A stretch of 64,000 nucleotides of DNA from Variovorax sp. (GTDB taxonomy: Bacteria; Pseudomonadota; Gammaproteobacteria; Burkholderiales; Burkholderiaceae_C), in NCBI GenBank assembly GCA_017744935.1, contig JAGIAI010000010.1:40324-104323 (forward strand), in the 5' to 3' direction. This document shows positions 8,881 to 17,733 of this stretch, in pieces. The notes under the pieces are model-generated. The model searched no databases. It worked only from the letters and a program-made list of their open reading frames with translations, and was not told the DNA's origin. Both the position numbers and the translations under genes were made by a program. Position 1 is the first letter of the stretch; every line of letters starts with the position of its first letter.

Positions 8881-9840
8881 TCACCGCACTTTGTCGGCGA
8901 CCCGCCGTCCGGCCCGCTTCTCGCTCACCCGCACCCCGACCTTCTCGCGGCGAAGACTGTTCCCCAGCGCGGTCTTTCGCAGGATCACCGCGAAGGACTG
9001 GATGAACACCGGCTTGGTCTCTCCCAGCCGCCAGAGGATGCCCGGCGTACGCGTCGGCGTCGGGCTTTCGAGGGGGATCACGGCAAGGCCCGACATGCCG
9101 TCCGGCACCGCATTGATTGCGACGATGGTGCCGATCCGCGTGCGCGCGACCAGCCCGAGCATCGGCGCGACGGTCGACATTTCCGCGACCACCGTCGGCT
9201 CGGCACCGCAGGCGCTGAAGCATTCGTCGATCATGGTGCGTGTGGAAAACGACTTGGCGAGCAGCACGAGGTCCTGCCGGTGCAGCTCCACCATGCGGAT
9301 GCGCTTGCGGCCCGCGAGCGGATGGGTGTTCGACACGACGAGCACCATCTCTTCGTTGTAGAGCGGCTCGAACCAGAGATCCGTCGGATCTTCCGGACGA
9401 TAGGCAATGCCCAAGTCGAGCTCGCCCGCGCGCAGGCGCGAACAGATCACTTCGGCAGAGAGCTCCTCCACGCTGATCAGCACCGTCGGATGCCGCGCGA
9501 GAAAGAGCGCCACGCATTCCGGAATCAGCCCCATGTTGAAGGTGTGCGTCGCGCCGATGCGCACCTGCCCGGTGAGGTTGCCCGCATCGGGCTTGAGCAG
9601 CGCCACGCCCTGATCGACCTCGCGCAATGCACGTGAGGCAAAACCGCGCAGCAACTCGCCCGCCTCGGTCGTCACCACCTTCTTGCCGATGCGCTCGAAA
9701 AGCGGCTGGCCGAGCTCTTCCTCGAGCTGCCGGATCTGGTGCGAGAGCGTCGACTGGGTGACATGCACCCGCTCCGCCGCCCGCGTGAAGCTCAGGCAGT
9801 CGGCGAGCGCGACGAAATAGCGCAGATGCCTCATCTCCAT
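8881..9840 (-). CDS. LysR-type transcriptional regulator
   Basis: 319 residues. The N-terminal winged HTH is MRHLRYFVALADCLSFTRAA..., with TQSTLSHQIRQLEEELGQPL as the recognition helix region, followed by a periplasmic-binding-like effector domain from about residue 90. The start chosen (9840) gives the standard MEMRHLRYF N-terminus; an in-frame upstream extension to 9963 would run through the operator and is rejected. It is divergent from the intradiol dioxygenase operon, so it probably senses an intermediate of that pathway and activates it. A perfect palindrome at 9865-9883 is its likely binding site. Confidence 0.92.
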   Translation of the reverse strand: MEMRHLRYFVALADCLSFTRAAERVHVTQSTLSHQIRQLEEELGQPLFERIGKKVVTTEAGELLRGFASRALREVDQGVALLKPDAGNLTGQVRIGATHTFNMGLIPECVALFLARHPTVLISVEELSAEVICSRLRAGELDLGIAYRPEDPTDLWFEPLYNEEMVLVVSNTHPLAGRKRIRMVELHRQDLVLLAKSFSTRTMIDECFSACGAEPTVVAEMSTVAPMLGLVARTRIGTIVAINAVPDGMSGLAVIPLESPTPTRTPGILWRLGETKPVFIQSFAVILRKTALGNSLRREKVGVRVSEKRAGRRVADKVR

Positions 9841-9864
9841 GGAAACCCCCACGAATGATCGATG

Positions 9865-9883
9865 CCATCGATGATATCGATGG
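9865..9883. promoter_or_regulatory. LysR-type operator palindrome
   Basis: CCATCGAT-GAT-ATCGATGG is a perfect 8-bp inverted repeat with 3-bp spacer. It contains the T-N11-A signature of LysR recognition sites (T9868 to A9880). It lies in the divergent region, centred about 56 bases before the predicted start of the dioxygenase transcript, where LysR recognition sites usually sit. Confidence 0.65.
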
Positions 9884-9894
9884 AAATTCATCAT

Positions 9895-9923
9895 TTGTCG
9901 CAGGCGGGTCGCCGCCCTATCGT
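9895..9923 (+). promoter_or_regulatory. Candidate sigma70 promoter of the catabolic operon
   Basis: TTGTCG (9895-9900) and TATCGT (9918-9923) are separated by 17 bases. They lie just downstream of the LysR palindrome and about 45 bases before the dioxygenase ATG. Confidence 0.4.
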
Positions 9924-9968
9924 GCCGGCCATCGGCGCTCGATGACGCCGGGACAGGAGACAAGCACC

Positions 9969-10853
9969 ATGTCGGAATACAACCAGGACGGCATCACACG
10001 CGACGTGCTCGATGCCTTTTCCAAGACCCCCGACCCCCGCCTGCGCGAGTTGATGACCTCGCTGGTCAAGCACCTCCACGCGTTTGCGCGCGAAGTCGAT
10101 CTCAAGCCGGAAGAGTGGCTCGCGGGGCTGAACTTCCTCAACGCCACCGGGCAGATCTCGACCGACAAGCGGCCCGAGTTCATCCTGCTGTCCGACACGC
10201 TGGGCCTGTCGATGATGGTCGTTGCGCTGGCGCAGTCCCGGGCCAGCAAGGCGAAGGGCGCGACCGCAGCGACCGAGGCCACGGTCGAAGGGCCGTTCTA
10301 CTGGGCGGGCGCACCGGACGTCGAACTGGGTAGCGACATCGCGAACGGCGCGACGGGCGACCCGACCTTCTACATGGGCCGCGTGACCGACTGCGACGGC
10401 CAGCCGCTCGCCGGCGCGCTACTTGACGTCTGGTCGGGCGACGGGCACGGCAAGTACGACGTGCAGCTCAGCACCGAACCGTCGATGCAGGCGCGCGGAC
10501 GCTTCCGCACCGACGCCCAGGGCCGCTACTGGTTCTGGTCGATCCGCCCGAACTACTACCCCATCCCGGACGACGGCCCGGTCGGCGACATGATGCGCGC
10601 CACCGACCGCAGCATCTACCGCCCCGGCCATCTGCACCTGCAGGTGTCCGCGCCGGGCTACGTCACGCTCACCACGCAGGTGTTCGTCGGCGGCAGCCCC
10701 TACATCGACGCGGATGCGGTCTTCGGCAAGCGCGACAGCCTCGTCGTCGACTTCGAGACCCATCCACCGGGCAAAGCGGTGGACGGCCGCGAGATGAGCG
10801 TGCCCTACCACTCGGCAAGCTTCGACGTGCGCCTCGCTCCGGCGACGACCTGA
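9969..10853 (+). CDS. Intradiol ring-cleavage dioxygenase, hydroxyquinol 1,2-dioxygenase-like
   Basis: 294 residues. An N-terminal dimerisation helix domain (about 1-100) precedes the catalytic beta-sandwich. Non-heme Fe(III) ligands can be read as Tyr163 (GKYD), Tyr197 (NYYPIP), His221 and His223 (RPGHLHLQ). This is almost the same spacing as characterised hydroxyquinol 1,2-dioxygenases. These cleave benzene-1,2,4-triol between the two ortho hydroxyls to maleylacetate; catechol-type substrates cannot be excluded. The ATG at 9969 has AGGAGA upstream at 9955-9960. It is the first gene of the operon that runs to at least livF. No maleylacetate reductase gene is in the window. Confidence 0.9.
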   Translation: MSEYNQDGITRDVLDAFSKTPDPRLRELMTSLVKHLHAFAREVDLKPEEWLAGLNFLNATGQISTDKRPEFILLSDTLGLSMMVVALAQSRASKAKGATAATEATVEGPFYWAGAPDVELGSDIANGATGDPTFYMGRVTDCDGQPLAGALLDVWSGDGHGKYDVQLSTEPSMQARGRFRTDAQGRYWFWSIRPNYYPIPDDGPVGDMMRATDRSIYRPGHLHLQVSAPGYVTLTTQVFVGGSPYIDADAVFGKRDSLVVDFETHPPGKAVDGREMSVPYHSASFDVRLAPATT

Positions 10854-10868
10854 AAAAGGACACCCTCC

Positions 10869-11675
10869 ATGAAGATCGGCAAGGCCACGGTGCCGCGCAC
10901 CGCGATCAGCACGTCGGACGCGCATAGCATCGTCATCCGCGGGCAGGATCTCTCGAAGGACCTGATCGGCAAGATCTCCTTCGTCGACCACTTCTTCTTC
11001 CTGCTCACGGGCAAGTACCCCACGTCCGGCCAGTCCGAGGTCCTGAACGCCACGCTCGTGGCGATCGCGGACCATGGCCTGGTGCCAAGCGTGCAGGCCG
11101 CGCGCATGACCTTCGCGGCTGCGCCGGATGCGCTGCAGGGTGCGGTCGCGGCGGGCATCCTCGGCTGCGGCTCGGTGATCCTCGGCGCCTCGGAGACCGC
11201 CGGGCGCATGTACAGCGAGATCGACGCCCAGGTGCACGCCGGCAAGCCGCTGGGCTCGGCAGCGCACGACGTGATGAAGGCGTGGCGGACCGCCGGTCGC
11301 TCCATCCCCGGGTATGGCCATCCGCAGCACAAGGAGCGCGATGCGCGGGTCGATGCGCTCTTTGCGGTCTCGCGATCCGCACGAACCGACCAGCGCTTCA
11401 TCGAGATCGCCGCGGCAGTCGAGGCGCTGATGCCCGATGTGCTCGGTAAACCGCTCAAGCTCAATGTCTCGGGTGCGATCCCTGCGGTGCTGCTCGGCGC
11501 GGGCTTCCCGGTGGAAGCGCTCCGGGGCATACCGATCCTCGCGCGCACCGCAGGCTTGATCGCGCACCTGTACGAAGAGGTCCGTCAACCCATCGGCTTC
11601 GCGCTCTCCTATCAGGCCACGCGCGAGATGGAGTACGAAGGCACGCTGCCGGCAGGCTTCGGGATGAACGAATGA
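10869..11675 (+). CDS. Citryl-CoA lyase / citrate-synthase-like protein
   Basis: 268 residues, shorter than true citrate synthases (about 430) and aligning with their catalytic half. It carries GYGHPQHKERDARV, equivalent to the citrate synthase His-containing G-x-GH-x-x-(Y/H)-K-x-x-D-x-R motif, and a C-terminal LIAHLYEE where the second catalytic segment lies. Family members cleave or form citryl-CoA-type thioesters. Next to a CoA-transferase it probably splits a CoA-activated hydroxy-acid from ring cleavage into acetyl-CoA and an oxo acid; this is inference from context. The stop overlaps the next start (ATGA). Confidence 0.78.
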   Translation: MKIGKATVPRTAISTSDAHSIVIRGQDLSKDLIGKISFVDHFFFLLTGKYPTSGQSEVLNATLVAIADHGLVPSVQAARMTFAAAPDALQGAVAAGILGCGSVILGASETAGRMYSEIDAQVHAGKPLGSAAHDVMKAWRTAGRSIPGYGHPQHKERDARVDALFAVSRSARTDQRFIEIAAAVEALMPDVLGKPLKLNVSGAIPAVLLGAGFPVEALRGIPILARTAGLIAHLYEEVRQPIGFALSYQATREMEYEGTLPAGFGMNE

Positions 11676-12838
11676 TCCAGGTGCTGCAAGGCCTCAAGGT
11701 TGTCGAACAGGGCACCTTCATCACGGGGCCGGCGGCCGGCATGCTGCTCGGCGATCTCGGCGCGGACGTGATCAAGGTGGAGCAGCCGAAGACCGGTGAT
11801 CCGTTTCGCGCGTTCAAGGACGGCCTCTACAGCCCGCATTTCCAGACCTACAACCGCAACAAGCGCAGCATCACGCTCGACACCAAGAGCGCCGACGATC
11901 GCGAAGTGCTCGACGCGCTGATCGCCGATGCCGACGTCTACATCCAGAACTTCCGCCCCGGCGTGGCCGAGAAGCTCGGCGTGGGTTCGGAGCGGTTGCG
12001 CAAGCTCAACCCGAAGCTCATCTATTGCTCGATCAGCGGCTTTGGCGCGACCGGCCCGGCCGCGGACCGCCCCGCCTACGACACGGTCGCACAGGCCGCG
12101 AGCGGCTTCCTCAATCTGCTGATCAACCCCGAGAACCCGCGCGTGGTCGGCCCGGCGATCGCGGATTCGCTCACCGGCTTCTATGCGGCCTACGGCGTGC
12201 TCGGCGCGCTGTTCGAGCGCAGCCGCACCGGCCAGGGCCGCATCGTCGAAGTCTCGATGCTGGAGGCGATGGCGCACTTCAACCTCGACGCCTTCACGCA
12301 CTTCTTCCAGGTCGACGAGGTGATGGGGCCGTACAGCCGGCCGAGCGTCTCGCAGTCGTATGTACTGCGCTGCGGGGACGACAAGTGGATCGCGCTGCAC
12401 ATGTCCTCGCCCGAGAAGTTCTGGCGCGGGCTCGCGACCGCGATCGAGCAGCCGGACATCTTCGAAGACCCGCGCTTTGCCACGCGCGAGGCGCGCATCG
12501 CGAACCAGGAAACGCTCATCGAGCTGCTCGGGGAACGCTTCCGAACGCAACCGCGCGACGAATGGTGCCGCCGCCTGCAGCGCGAGGATGTTCCCAACGC
12601 GCCGATGTACGACACCAGCGAGGCGCTCGAAGACCCGCAGGCCAAGCACCTGCAGCTCATGACCTCGGCCGAGCATCCGGTGATGGGCCTGTTCCGCACG
12701 GTGCGTTCGCCGGTGAGCTTCGACGGGCAACGCTCGCTCGATGTGCGGCCACCGCCGGTACTTGGCGAGCACAACGACGAGATCCGCGCTGCGCTGCAGG
12801 GCCGCGCAAAGGCCGGCAGGCAAGGAGGCGTGGCATGA
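11672..12838 (+). CDS. Family III acyl-CoA transferase (CaiB/BaiF)
   Basis: 388 residues with the CaiB/BaiF fold. It opens with LKVVEQGTFITGPAAGMLLGDLGADVIKVE. Residues around YNRNKRSITLD (CoA-binding Arg/Lys) and the Asp of EAMAHFNLD (catalytic Asp region near residue 200) are as in the family. It moves CoA from a donor thioester to a carboxylic acid. It overlaps both neighbours by four bases, so synthesis is coupled to the citryl-CoA-lyase-like gene upstream and the Bug receptor downstream. The acid it activates is unknown. Confidence 0.88.
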   Translation: MIQVLQGLKVVEQGTFITGPAAGMLLGDLGADVIKVEQPKTGDPFRAFKDGLYSPHFQTYNRNKRSITLDTKSADDREVLDALIADADVYIQNFRPGVAEKLGVGSERLRKLNPKLIYCSISGFGATGPAADRPAYDTVAQAASGFLNLLINPENPRVVGPAIADSLTGFYAAYGVLGALFERSRTGQGRIVEVSMLEAMAHFNLDAFTHFFQVDEVMGPYSRPSVSQSYVLRCGDDKWIALHMSSPEKFWRGLATAIEQPDIFEDPRFATREARIANQETLIELLGERFRTQPRDEWCRRLQREDVPNAPMYDTSEALEDPQAKHLQLMTSAEHPVMGLFRTVRSPVSFDGQRSLDVRPPPVLGEHNDEIRAALQGRAKAGRQGGVA

Positions 12839-13806
12839 AGCTGCTCAGCACAAGACGTCCGTTCGTTGCGGCACTGATGGTCGGCGCCTTGATGGCCGGC
12901 GTCGCGCAGGCGCAGGACCGCCCGCCGATCCGCATGATCGTGCCCTTCGGCGCGGGCACCACCACCGACACCGTCGGGCGTGTCGTCGCGGAGGCGCTCG
13001 GCAGGAACCTGCAGCAGCCCGTCATCGTGGACAACCGCGCGGGCGCTGGCGGATCGACCGGCACTGATCTCGTCGCCAAGGCCGCACCCGACGGTCGCAC
13101 GCTGGTGATGGGCACGGTCGGCACGCATGCGATCAACGCGGCGCTCTATACCAAGCTGCCGTACGACCCGGTTCGCGATTTCGCGCCCATCGCCTTCATC
13201 GGCTACACGCCGACGCTGCTGGTGGTCGCTGCAGACTCGCCGATCAAGTCGCTGAAGGATCTTGCGCAGGCCGCGACGAAGCCGGCCGGCATCACCTTCG
13301 CATCGGCGGGCAACGGCACCTCGGGCCATCTCGCCGGCGAACTGCTCGCGCAGCGGCTGGGCGGGAAGATGATCCACGTGCCGTACAAGGAAGGCGCAGT
13401 CGCGCTTACCAGCGTGATGGGCTCGCAGGTGGACTTCATGTTCTATCACCCGGCCGCGGTGCTGCCGCAGATCAAGGCCGGCAAGCTGCGCGCGCTCGGT
13501 GCAAGTGGCGCGGTGCGCAGCGCTGCGGCGCCCGACGTCCCCACCCTGATGGAGCAGGGTGTCGCCGACTTCGATCTGGTCGCGTGGTTCATGCTGTATG
13601 CGCCCGCCGCGACGCCCGCGGTCACGCTCGCGCAACTGCGCACGGGCGCAAGCGCCGCGCTGGCCCAACCCGAGGTGATGGCGCGCTTGCGCGACCAGGG
13701 CATCGAGTCGCGCAACCTGCGCGCAGACGAGATACTGCCTTTCAACAAGACCGAGCTTGGCAAGTGGGCCGAGCTGGTCAAGCGCTCTGGCGCACAGGTC
13801 GACTGA
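12835..13806 (+). CDS. Bug-family tripartite tricarboxylate (TTT) substrate-binding protein
   Basis: 323-residue periplasmic solute receptor. The signal peptide ends near AQAQ at residues 21-24. The mature part starts PIRMIVPFGAGTTTDTVGR and continues to DNRAGAGGSTGTDLVAKAAPDG, a textbook Bug start (Pro-Phe-x-x-Gly loop and NxxGAGG). Bug proteins bind small carboxylates and usually serve a TctAB membrane pair. None is encoded nearby, as is common for betaproteobacterial Bug genes. It is embedded in a catabolic operon that also has a complete ABC transporter, so it could act as a sensor or as an extra receptor for the same acid. Confidence 0.9.
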   Translation: MKLLSTRRPFVAALMVGALMAGVAQAQDRPPIRMIVPFGAGTTTDTVGRVVAEALGRNLQQPVIVDNRAGAGGSTGTDLVAKAAPDGRTLVMGTVGTHAINAALYTKLPYDPVRDFAPIAFIGYTPTLLVVAADSPIKSLKDLAQAATKPAGITFASAGNGTSGHLAGELLAQRLGGKMIHVPYKEGAVALTSVMGSQVDFMFYHPAAVLPQIKAGKLRALGASGAVRSAAAPDVPTLMEQGVADFDLVAWFMLYAPAATPAVTLAQLRTGASAALAQPEVMARLRDQGIESRNLRADEILPFNKTELGKWAELVKRSGAQVD

Positions 13807-13839
13807 TTCCGCTAGAAGAAACCACAGGAGACAGGAACC

Positions 13840-15054
13840 ATGAAGACGCAGACATGTAATGGCATCGGGCGGCGCAGCGCGGTGGCCGCGATCGCACTCG
13901 CGGCGGCCGGAATCTCGATGGCGCAGACGCCCACCGGGCAGCCGATCCGCATCGGCAGCACGCTCGCGCTGACCGGGCCGCTCTCGGCCACGGCGCAGAT
14001 CCACAAGCTGGTGGGCGACATCTATATCGAGCAGGTCAACAAGCGCGGCGGGCTGCTCGGCCGGCCGGTCGAGTGGGTAGTGAAGGACGACCAGTCCAAG
14101 CCCGATCTCGCGCGCACGCTCTACGAACAGCTGGTCACCGCCGACAAGGTCGACCTGCTGATGGGTCCGTATGCTACCGGCGCGATCCTCTCCGCGATGG
14201 GTGTGGCGCAGCGCTACAACAAGGTGCTGGTGCATCACACGCTCGGCATTCCGTCGCTCGCCAAGTACGACATGCAGTTCCCGGCATGGTCGATCGGCTC
14301 CGACCCGGCAAACACCGTGCCCAACACCCTCTTCGATGCGCTCGCCGCATCCCCCAAGCCGCCGAAGACGGTGGCGGTGGTGACCAGCAAGTTCCCGTCG
14401 ATCCAGTTCATGAGCGCGGGCGCGCGCGAAGTGCTCAAGAAGCGCGGCCTCAACGAAGTGCTGTTCCTCGAATGGGATTTCGGCAACCGCGACTTCGGCC
14501 CCATCGCCAACCGCATCAAGGATGCGAAGCCCGACTTCGTCTGGGTCGGCGCGATCGGCCTCGACGGCAACCTGCTGCTCGATGCGATGAAGAAGATCGA
14601 CTATGTGCCGCCGCAGCACTTCTATCTTTACCCGTCGCCCGGCCCGCTCCTGGCTGCACCGGAAGCCAAGAACGCGCTGTCGGCCACCATCTTCGAAGAC
14701 CAGCCGCCCTTCACCAGCAACTTTGGCGCCGCCGAGTTCGTGAAGATCTACCGCGAGCGCGCCGCCAAGGCCGGCTTCACCGACACCTCGGTCGAAACCC
14801 AGGCCGCAGCGTCATACACCGCGTGGCAGATCCTGGAAGCGGGCATCGTCGGCACCAAGAGCCTGGATGACAAGGCCATCGCCAACTACCTGAAGACAAA
14901 CAAGGTCGACACCATCCAGGGCAAGCTGCGCTTCGACGGCGTGGGCAACTTCGGTGACGACCTGATGCGCATCAAGCAGATCCAGGACGGCAAGTGGGTG
15001 GTGGTCTGGCCGAAGGAAGTGACATCCGGCGGCGCGAAGCTCCTCACTCCCTGA
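13840..15054 (+). CDS. Branched-chain-type ABC transporter substrate-binding protein
   Basis: 404 residues. The Sec signal peptide is MKTQTCNGIGRRSAVAAIAL... with cleavage likely after GISMAQ. The mature protein has the periplasmic-binding type I fold of the LivJ/HAAT family: IRIGSTLALTGPLS at the N-terminus, VNKRGGLLGRPVEWVVKDDQS and YEQLVTADKVDLLMGP. Such receptors often take aromatic acids in soil betaproteobacteria rather than amino acids. AGGAGA lies about 10 bases before the ATG. It is followed by the membrane and ATPase genes of the same transporter. Confidence 0.92.
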   Translation: MKTQTCNGIGRRSAVAAIALAAAGISMAQTPTGQPIRIGSTLALTGPLSATAQIHKLVGDIYIEQVNKRGGLLGRPVEWVVKDDQSKPDLARTLYEQLVTADKVDLLMGPYATGAILSAMGVAQRYNKVLVHHTLGIPSLAKYDMQFPAWSIGSDPANTVPNTLFDALAASPKPPKTVAVVTSKFPSIQFMSAGAREVLKKRGLNEVLFLEWDFGNRDFGPIANRIKDAKPDFVWVGAIGLDGNLLLDAMKKIDYVPPQHFYLYPSPGPLLAAPEAKNALSATIFEDQPPFTSNFGAAEFVKIYRERAAKAGFTDTSVETQAAASYTAWQILEAGIVGTKSLDDKAIANYLKTNKVDTIQGKLRFDGVGNFGDDLMRIKQIQDGKWVVVWPKEVTSGGAKLLTP

Positions 15055-15055
15055 C

Positions 15056-15916
15056 ATGTCGGGCTTCACGCTGCCAAGCCTTTCGCTGCTGTCCCAATCG
15101 GTCCTGTCGGGCATCTTCGTCGGTGCGCTGTATGGACTGATGGGACTCGGCCTCAGCCTGAGCTGGGGCCTGCTGCGTCTCATCAACCTCGCCCATTTCG
15201 CATTCGCCTTCCTCGCCGCCTATCTCTGCTACCAGCTGGCGACGATGGGCATGGACCCGTTGCTCACGCTCGCGATCATCGTGCCGTTCTTCTTCGTGCT
15301 CGGGGCCGCCCTGCACTGGGTGATGGCGCGCTTCGCGGTGACGCCGTTCAACTCGCTGCTGCTGACTTTCGGGCTCATGGGCATCGTCGAAAGCATCATC
15401 CAGTCGATCTGGACCGCTGACTTCCGCAAGCTCGAATCGAGCTATGCGCAGCAGAAGTTCAAGATCGGCGAACTGTTCGTGCCGGTGCCGGAGCTCATCA
15501 CGCTTTTGCTCGCGATCGGCATCGCCTTCGGTGTGTGGGGCGCGCTGCGCTTCACCGATCTGGGCAAGGCGATGCGTGCGGCGGCACAAGATGCGCCGGT
15601 TGCGGCGGCCTTCGGCGTCAACGAGAAGGCGCTCGGACTGCTGCTCGCCGGCACCTGTTCCGCACTCGCGAGCGTCGCCGGCGTCTGTCTCGCATTGAGC
15701 TTCACGCTCGCGCCCTCGCAGATGTATGCATGGGTCGGCGTGGTGTTCGCGGCGGTGATGCTCGGCGGCCTCGGCAGTGCGCTCGGGCCGCTGGTCGCCG
15801 GCACGCTGATCGGCGTGAGCGAAGCCGTGACCATGGCTGTCACCGCGCCGTCGTGGGCACCGATCGTGTCATTCACCCTGCTCATCTTCATCCTGCTGTT
15901 TCGACCCAGAACATGA
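15056..15916 (+). CDS. ABC transporter permease, LivH-like
   Basis: 286-residue inner-membrane permease with about eight hydrophobic segments. It carries the family phrase GLMGLGLSLSWGLLRLINLAH near residues 25-45 and FTDLGKAMRAAAQDAPVAAAFGV, the cytoplasmic EAA-like loop that contacts the ATPase. It pairs with the LivM half of the next gene. Its TGA overlaps the next ATG (15913-15916). Confidence 0.92.
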   Translation: MSGFTLPSLSLLSQSVLSGIFVGALYGLMGLGLSLSWGLLRLINLAHFAFAFLAAYLCYQLATMGMDPLLTLAIIVPFFFVLGAALHWVMARFAVTPFNSLLLTFGLMGIVESIIQSIWTADFRKLESSYAQQKFKIGELFVPVPELITLLLAIGIAFGVWGALRFTDLGKAMRAAAQDAPVAAAFGVNEKALGLLLAGTCSALASVAGVCLALSFTLAPSQMYAWVGVVFAAVMLGGLGSALGPLVAGTLIGVSEAVTMAVTAPSWAPIVSFTLLIFILLFRPRT

Positions 15917-17733
15917 GCACGCTCACACAGACAACGCCGACGCTGCCGGCCGCGACCACCACGCCGCGCGCCGCGGGACGGTTCACGAAGCGCACGCCGC
16001 TCGCGATCCTCGCGGCCGGCGTGGCGCTGGCCTTCATTCCGCAACTGGGCCTTCCGGCCTTCTACGACTCGCTGCTCTACCTCGTATTGCACTGGGTGGT
16101 GCTCGCGACCTCGTGGAACATCCTGTCGGGCTACTCGGGCTACTTCTCCTTCGGCCACGGCGCATTCTTCGGCACGGGCATCTACACCAGCGCGAACCTG
16201 ATGGCGCGCTACGACTGGCCCTTCCTGTGGACACTGCCTGTCGCCGCACTGATGGCCGCGCTGGTCGGCGTGGCGCTCGGCGCGATCGTGTTCCGCGTGA
16301 AGGGCGTGCGCGGCGAGCTGTTCGCGCTGCTGACGCTCGCGATCACGCTCGTGATCGGCACCATCGTGGTCAACACGCCGCTCGACGGCGGCTCGGGCGT
16401 GCCGCTTTCCGGCGTGCCGGTGCCGAAGATCGGGCCGACGCAGTCGTCGACCTTCTACCTGCTCGCACTGGGCGCAGCAGTCGTCACGCTGCTGATCGCA
16501 TGGGGCATCCAGGTCTCGAAGTTCGGTGCCGGCCTGTTCGCGATCCATGACGACGAGGACGCGGCCGAAGTGATGGGCGTGCCGACCTACCGCTACAAGC
16601 TCTACGCACTCGCGATCTCATGCGCGCTGGCGGGCGTCGCGGGCGGCATTCATGCGCTGTTCCTCTCGTACGTGACCGCGGGCGAAGTCTTCACGATCAC
16701 GGTGCCGTTGACGGTGGTGCTGATGAGCGTTCTCGGCGGCACGCGCCACTGGGCCGGGCCGGCCATCGGCGCAGTCGCGATCACCGGGCTGCTCTACAGC
16801 TTCACCGCCGCGGACCATGCAGTGGCAGGCAAGGCGCTGATCGGCGTGATCCTGATCGCGGCGATCCTGTTCATGCCGGAGGGCATTCTGGAGCGCTTCC
16901 GTCGCCATCGACGTCCCGCCCCATCGACGGCGCCAGTCGCCACGCCGAGCGCGATCCAGCCGCCGGATGTCCCTGCACGATCCGCTCCGATCGTTGCCTC
17001 CCAGGGCGAACCGCTGTTGCGCGTGCGCGGGCTCGCCAAATCCTTCAAGGGCGTGCGCGCCTTGGCCGGCGTCGATGTCGACGTGCGGCACGGCGAGATC
17101 CTCGGCCTGCTCGGGCCGAACGGCTCAGGCAAATCCACCTTCATCAACGTCGTCAGCGGCCACTACACGCCGAGCGGCGGCACGATCGCCTTCGAGGGCC
17201 GGTCACTCGACGGCCTGCCCGCGCACCGCATCGCCGGCAGCGGCATCGCGCGCACCTACCAGATCCCCCGCCCTTTCGCGCACTTGAGCGTGCTGCAGAA
17301 CGTGGCGATCGCGACGATGTTCGGCGGCGCGATCCGCGACCCGGACACCGCCCGCAGGCAGGCGATGACCTGGCTCGAATTCACCGGCCTGCAGGACAAG
17401 GCCGATGCGCGGCCCGACGATCTCAACCTGCACCAGCGCAAGTTCCTCGAACTCGCACGCGCCCTCGCCTCGCGGCCTCGACTGGTGCTGCTCGACGAGG
17501 TGCTGTGCGGACTCACCCCGAGCGAGATCGACGATGCGGTGGCGCTCATCCGCCGCATCCGCGACCAGGGCTCGACAATCGTGTTCGTCGAGCACGTGAT
17601 GCGCGCGGTGATGGCGCTGACCGATCGCATCGTGGTGTTCAACCACGGCGAGCTGCTGGCAGAAGGCGCAGCGGCCGATGTGATGCGCCGGCCCGAAGTG
17701 ATGACCGCCTACCTGGGGAAGGCCCATGCTTGA
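15913..17733 (+). CDS. Fused LivM permease and LivG ATPase
   Basis: 606 residues in one open frame. Residues 1-335 are a LivM-type permease (SGYSGYFSFGHGAFFGTGIYT, then a loop with FAIHDDEDAAEVMGV). A Pro/Ala-rich linker spans about 336-370. From about 371 follows a LivG-type ATPase with Walker A GPNGSGKST, RTYQIPRPF and Walker B LVLLDEV. The ABC signature is degenerate: LNLHQRKFLELARAL replaces the usual LSxGxxR/QxLxxAR. No stop or frameshift lies in the linker region, so this is a real fusion. Its end overlaps livF by eight bases. Confidence 0.92.
   Translation: MSTLTQTTPTLPAATTTPRAAGRFTKRTPLAILAAGVALAFIPQLGLPAFYDSLLYLVLHWVVLATSWNILSGYSGYFSFGHGAFFGTGIYTSANLMARYDWPFLWTLPVAALMAALVGVALGAIVFRVKGVRGELFALLTLAITLVIGTIVVNTPLDGGSGVPLSGVPVPKIGPTQSSTFYLLALGAAVVTLLIAWGIQVSKFGAGLFAIHDDEDAAEVMGVPTYRYKLYALAISCALAGVAGGIHALFLSYVTAGEVFTITVPLTVVLMSVLGGTRHWAGPAIGAVAITGLLYSFTAADHAVAGKALIGVILIAAILFMPEGILERFRRHRRPAPSTAPVATPSAIQPPDVPARSAPIVASQGEPLLRVRGLAKSFKGVRALAGVDVDVRHGEILGLLGPNGSGKSTFINVVSGHYTPSGGTIAFEGRSLDGLPAHRIAGSGIARTYQIPRPFAHLSVLQNVAIATMFGGAIRDPDTARRQAMTWLEFTGLQDKADARPDDLNLHQRKFLELARALASRPRLVLLDEVLCGLTPSEIDDAVALIRRIRDQGSTIVFVEHVMRAVMALTDRIVVFNHGELLAEGAAADVMRRPEVMTAYLGKAHA

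Noticed and set aside
9841..9963. Longer N-terminus for the LysR regulator
   Set aside because: The extra residues would be translated from the palindromic operator and divergent promoter. The family start MRHLRYF matches 9840.
15535..15912. In-frame upstream extension of the LivM-LivG fusion
   Set aside because: The extension overlaps the livH coding region in another frame. The ATGA overlap at 15913 and the LivM-type start fit far better.
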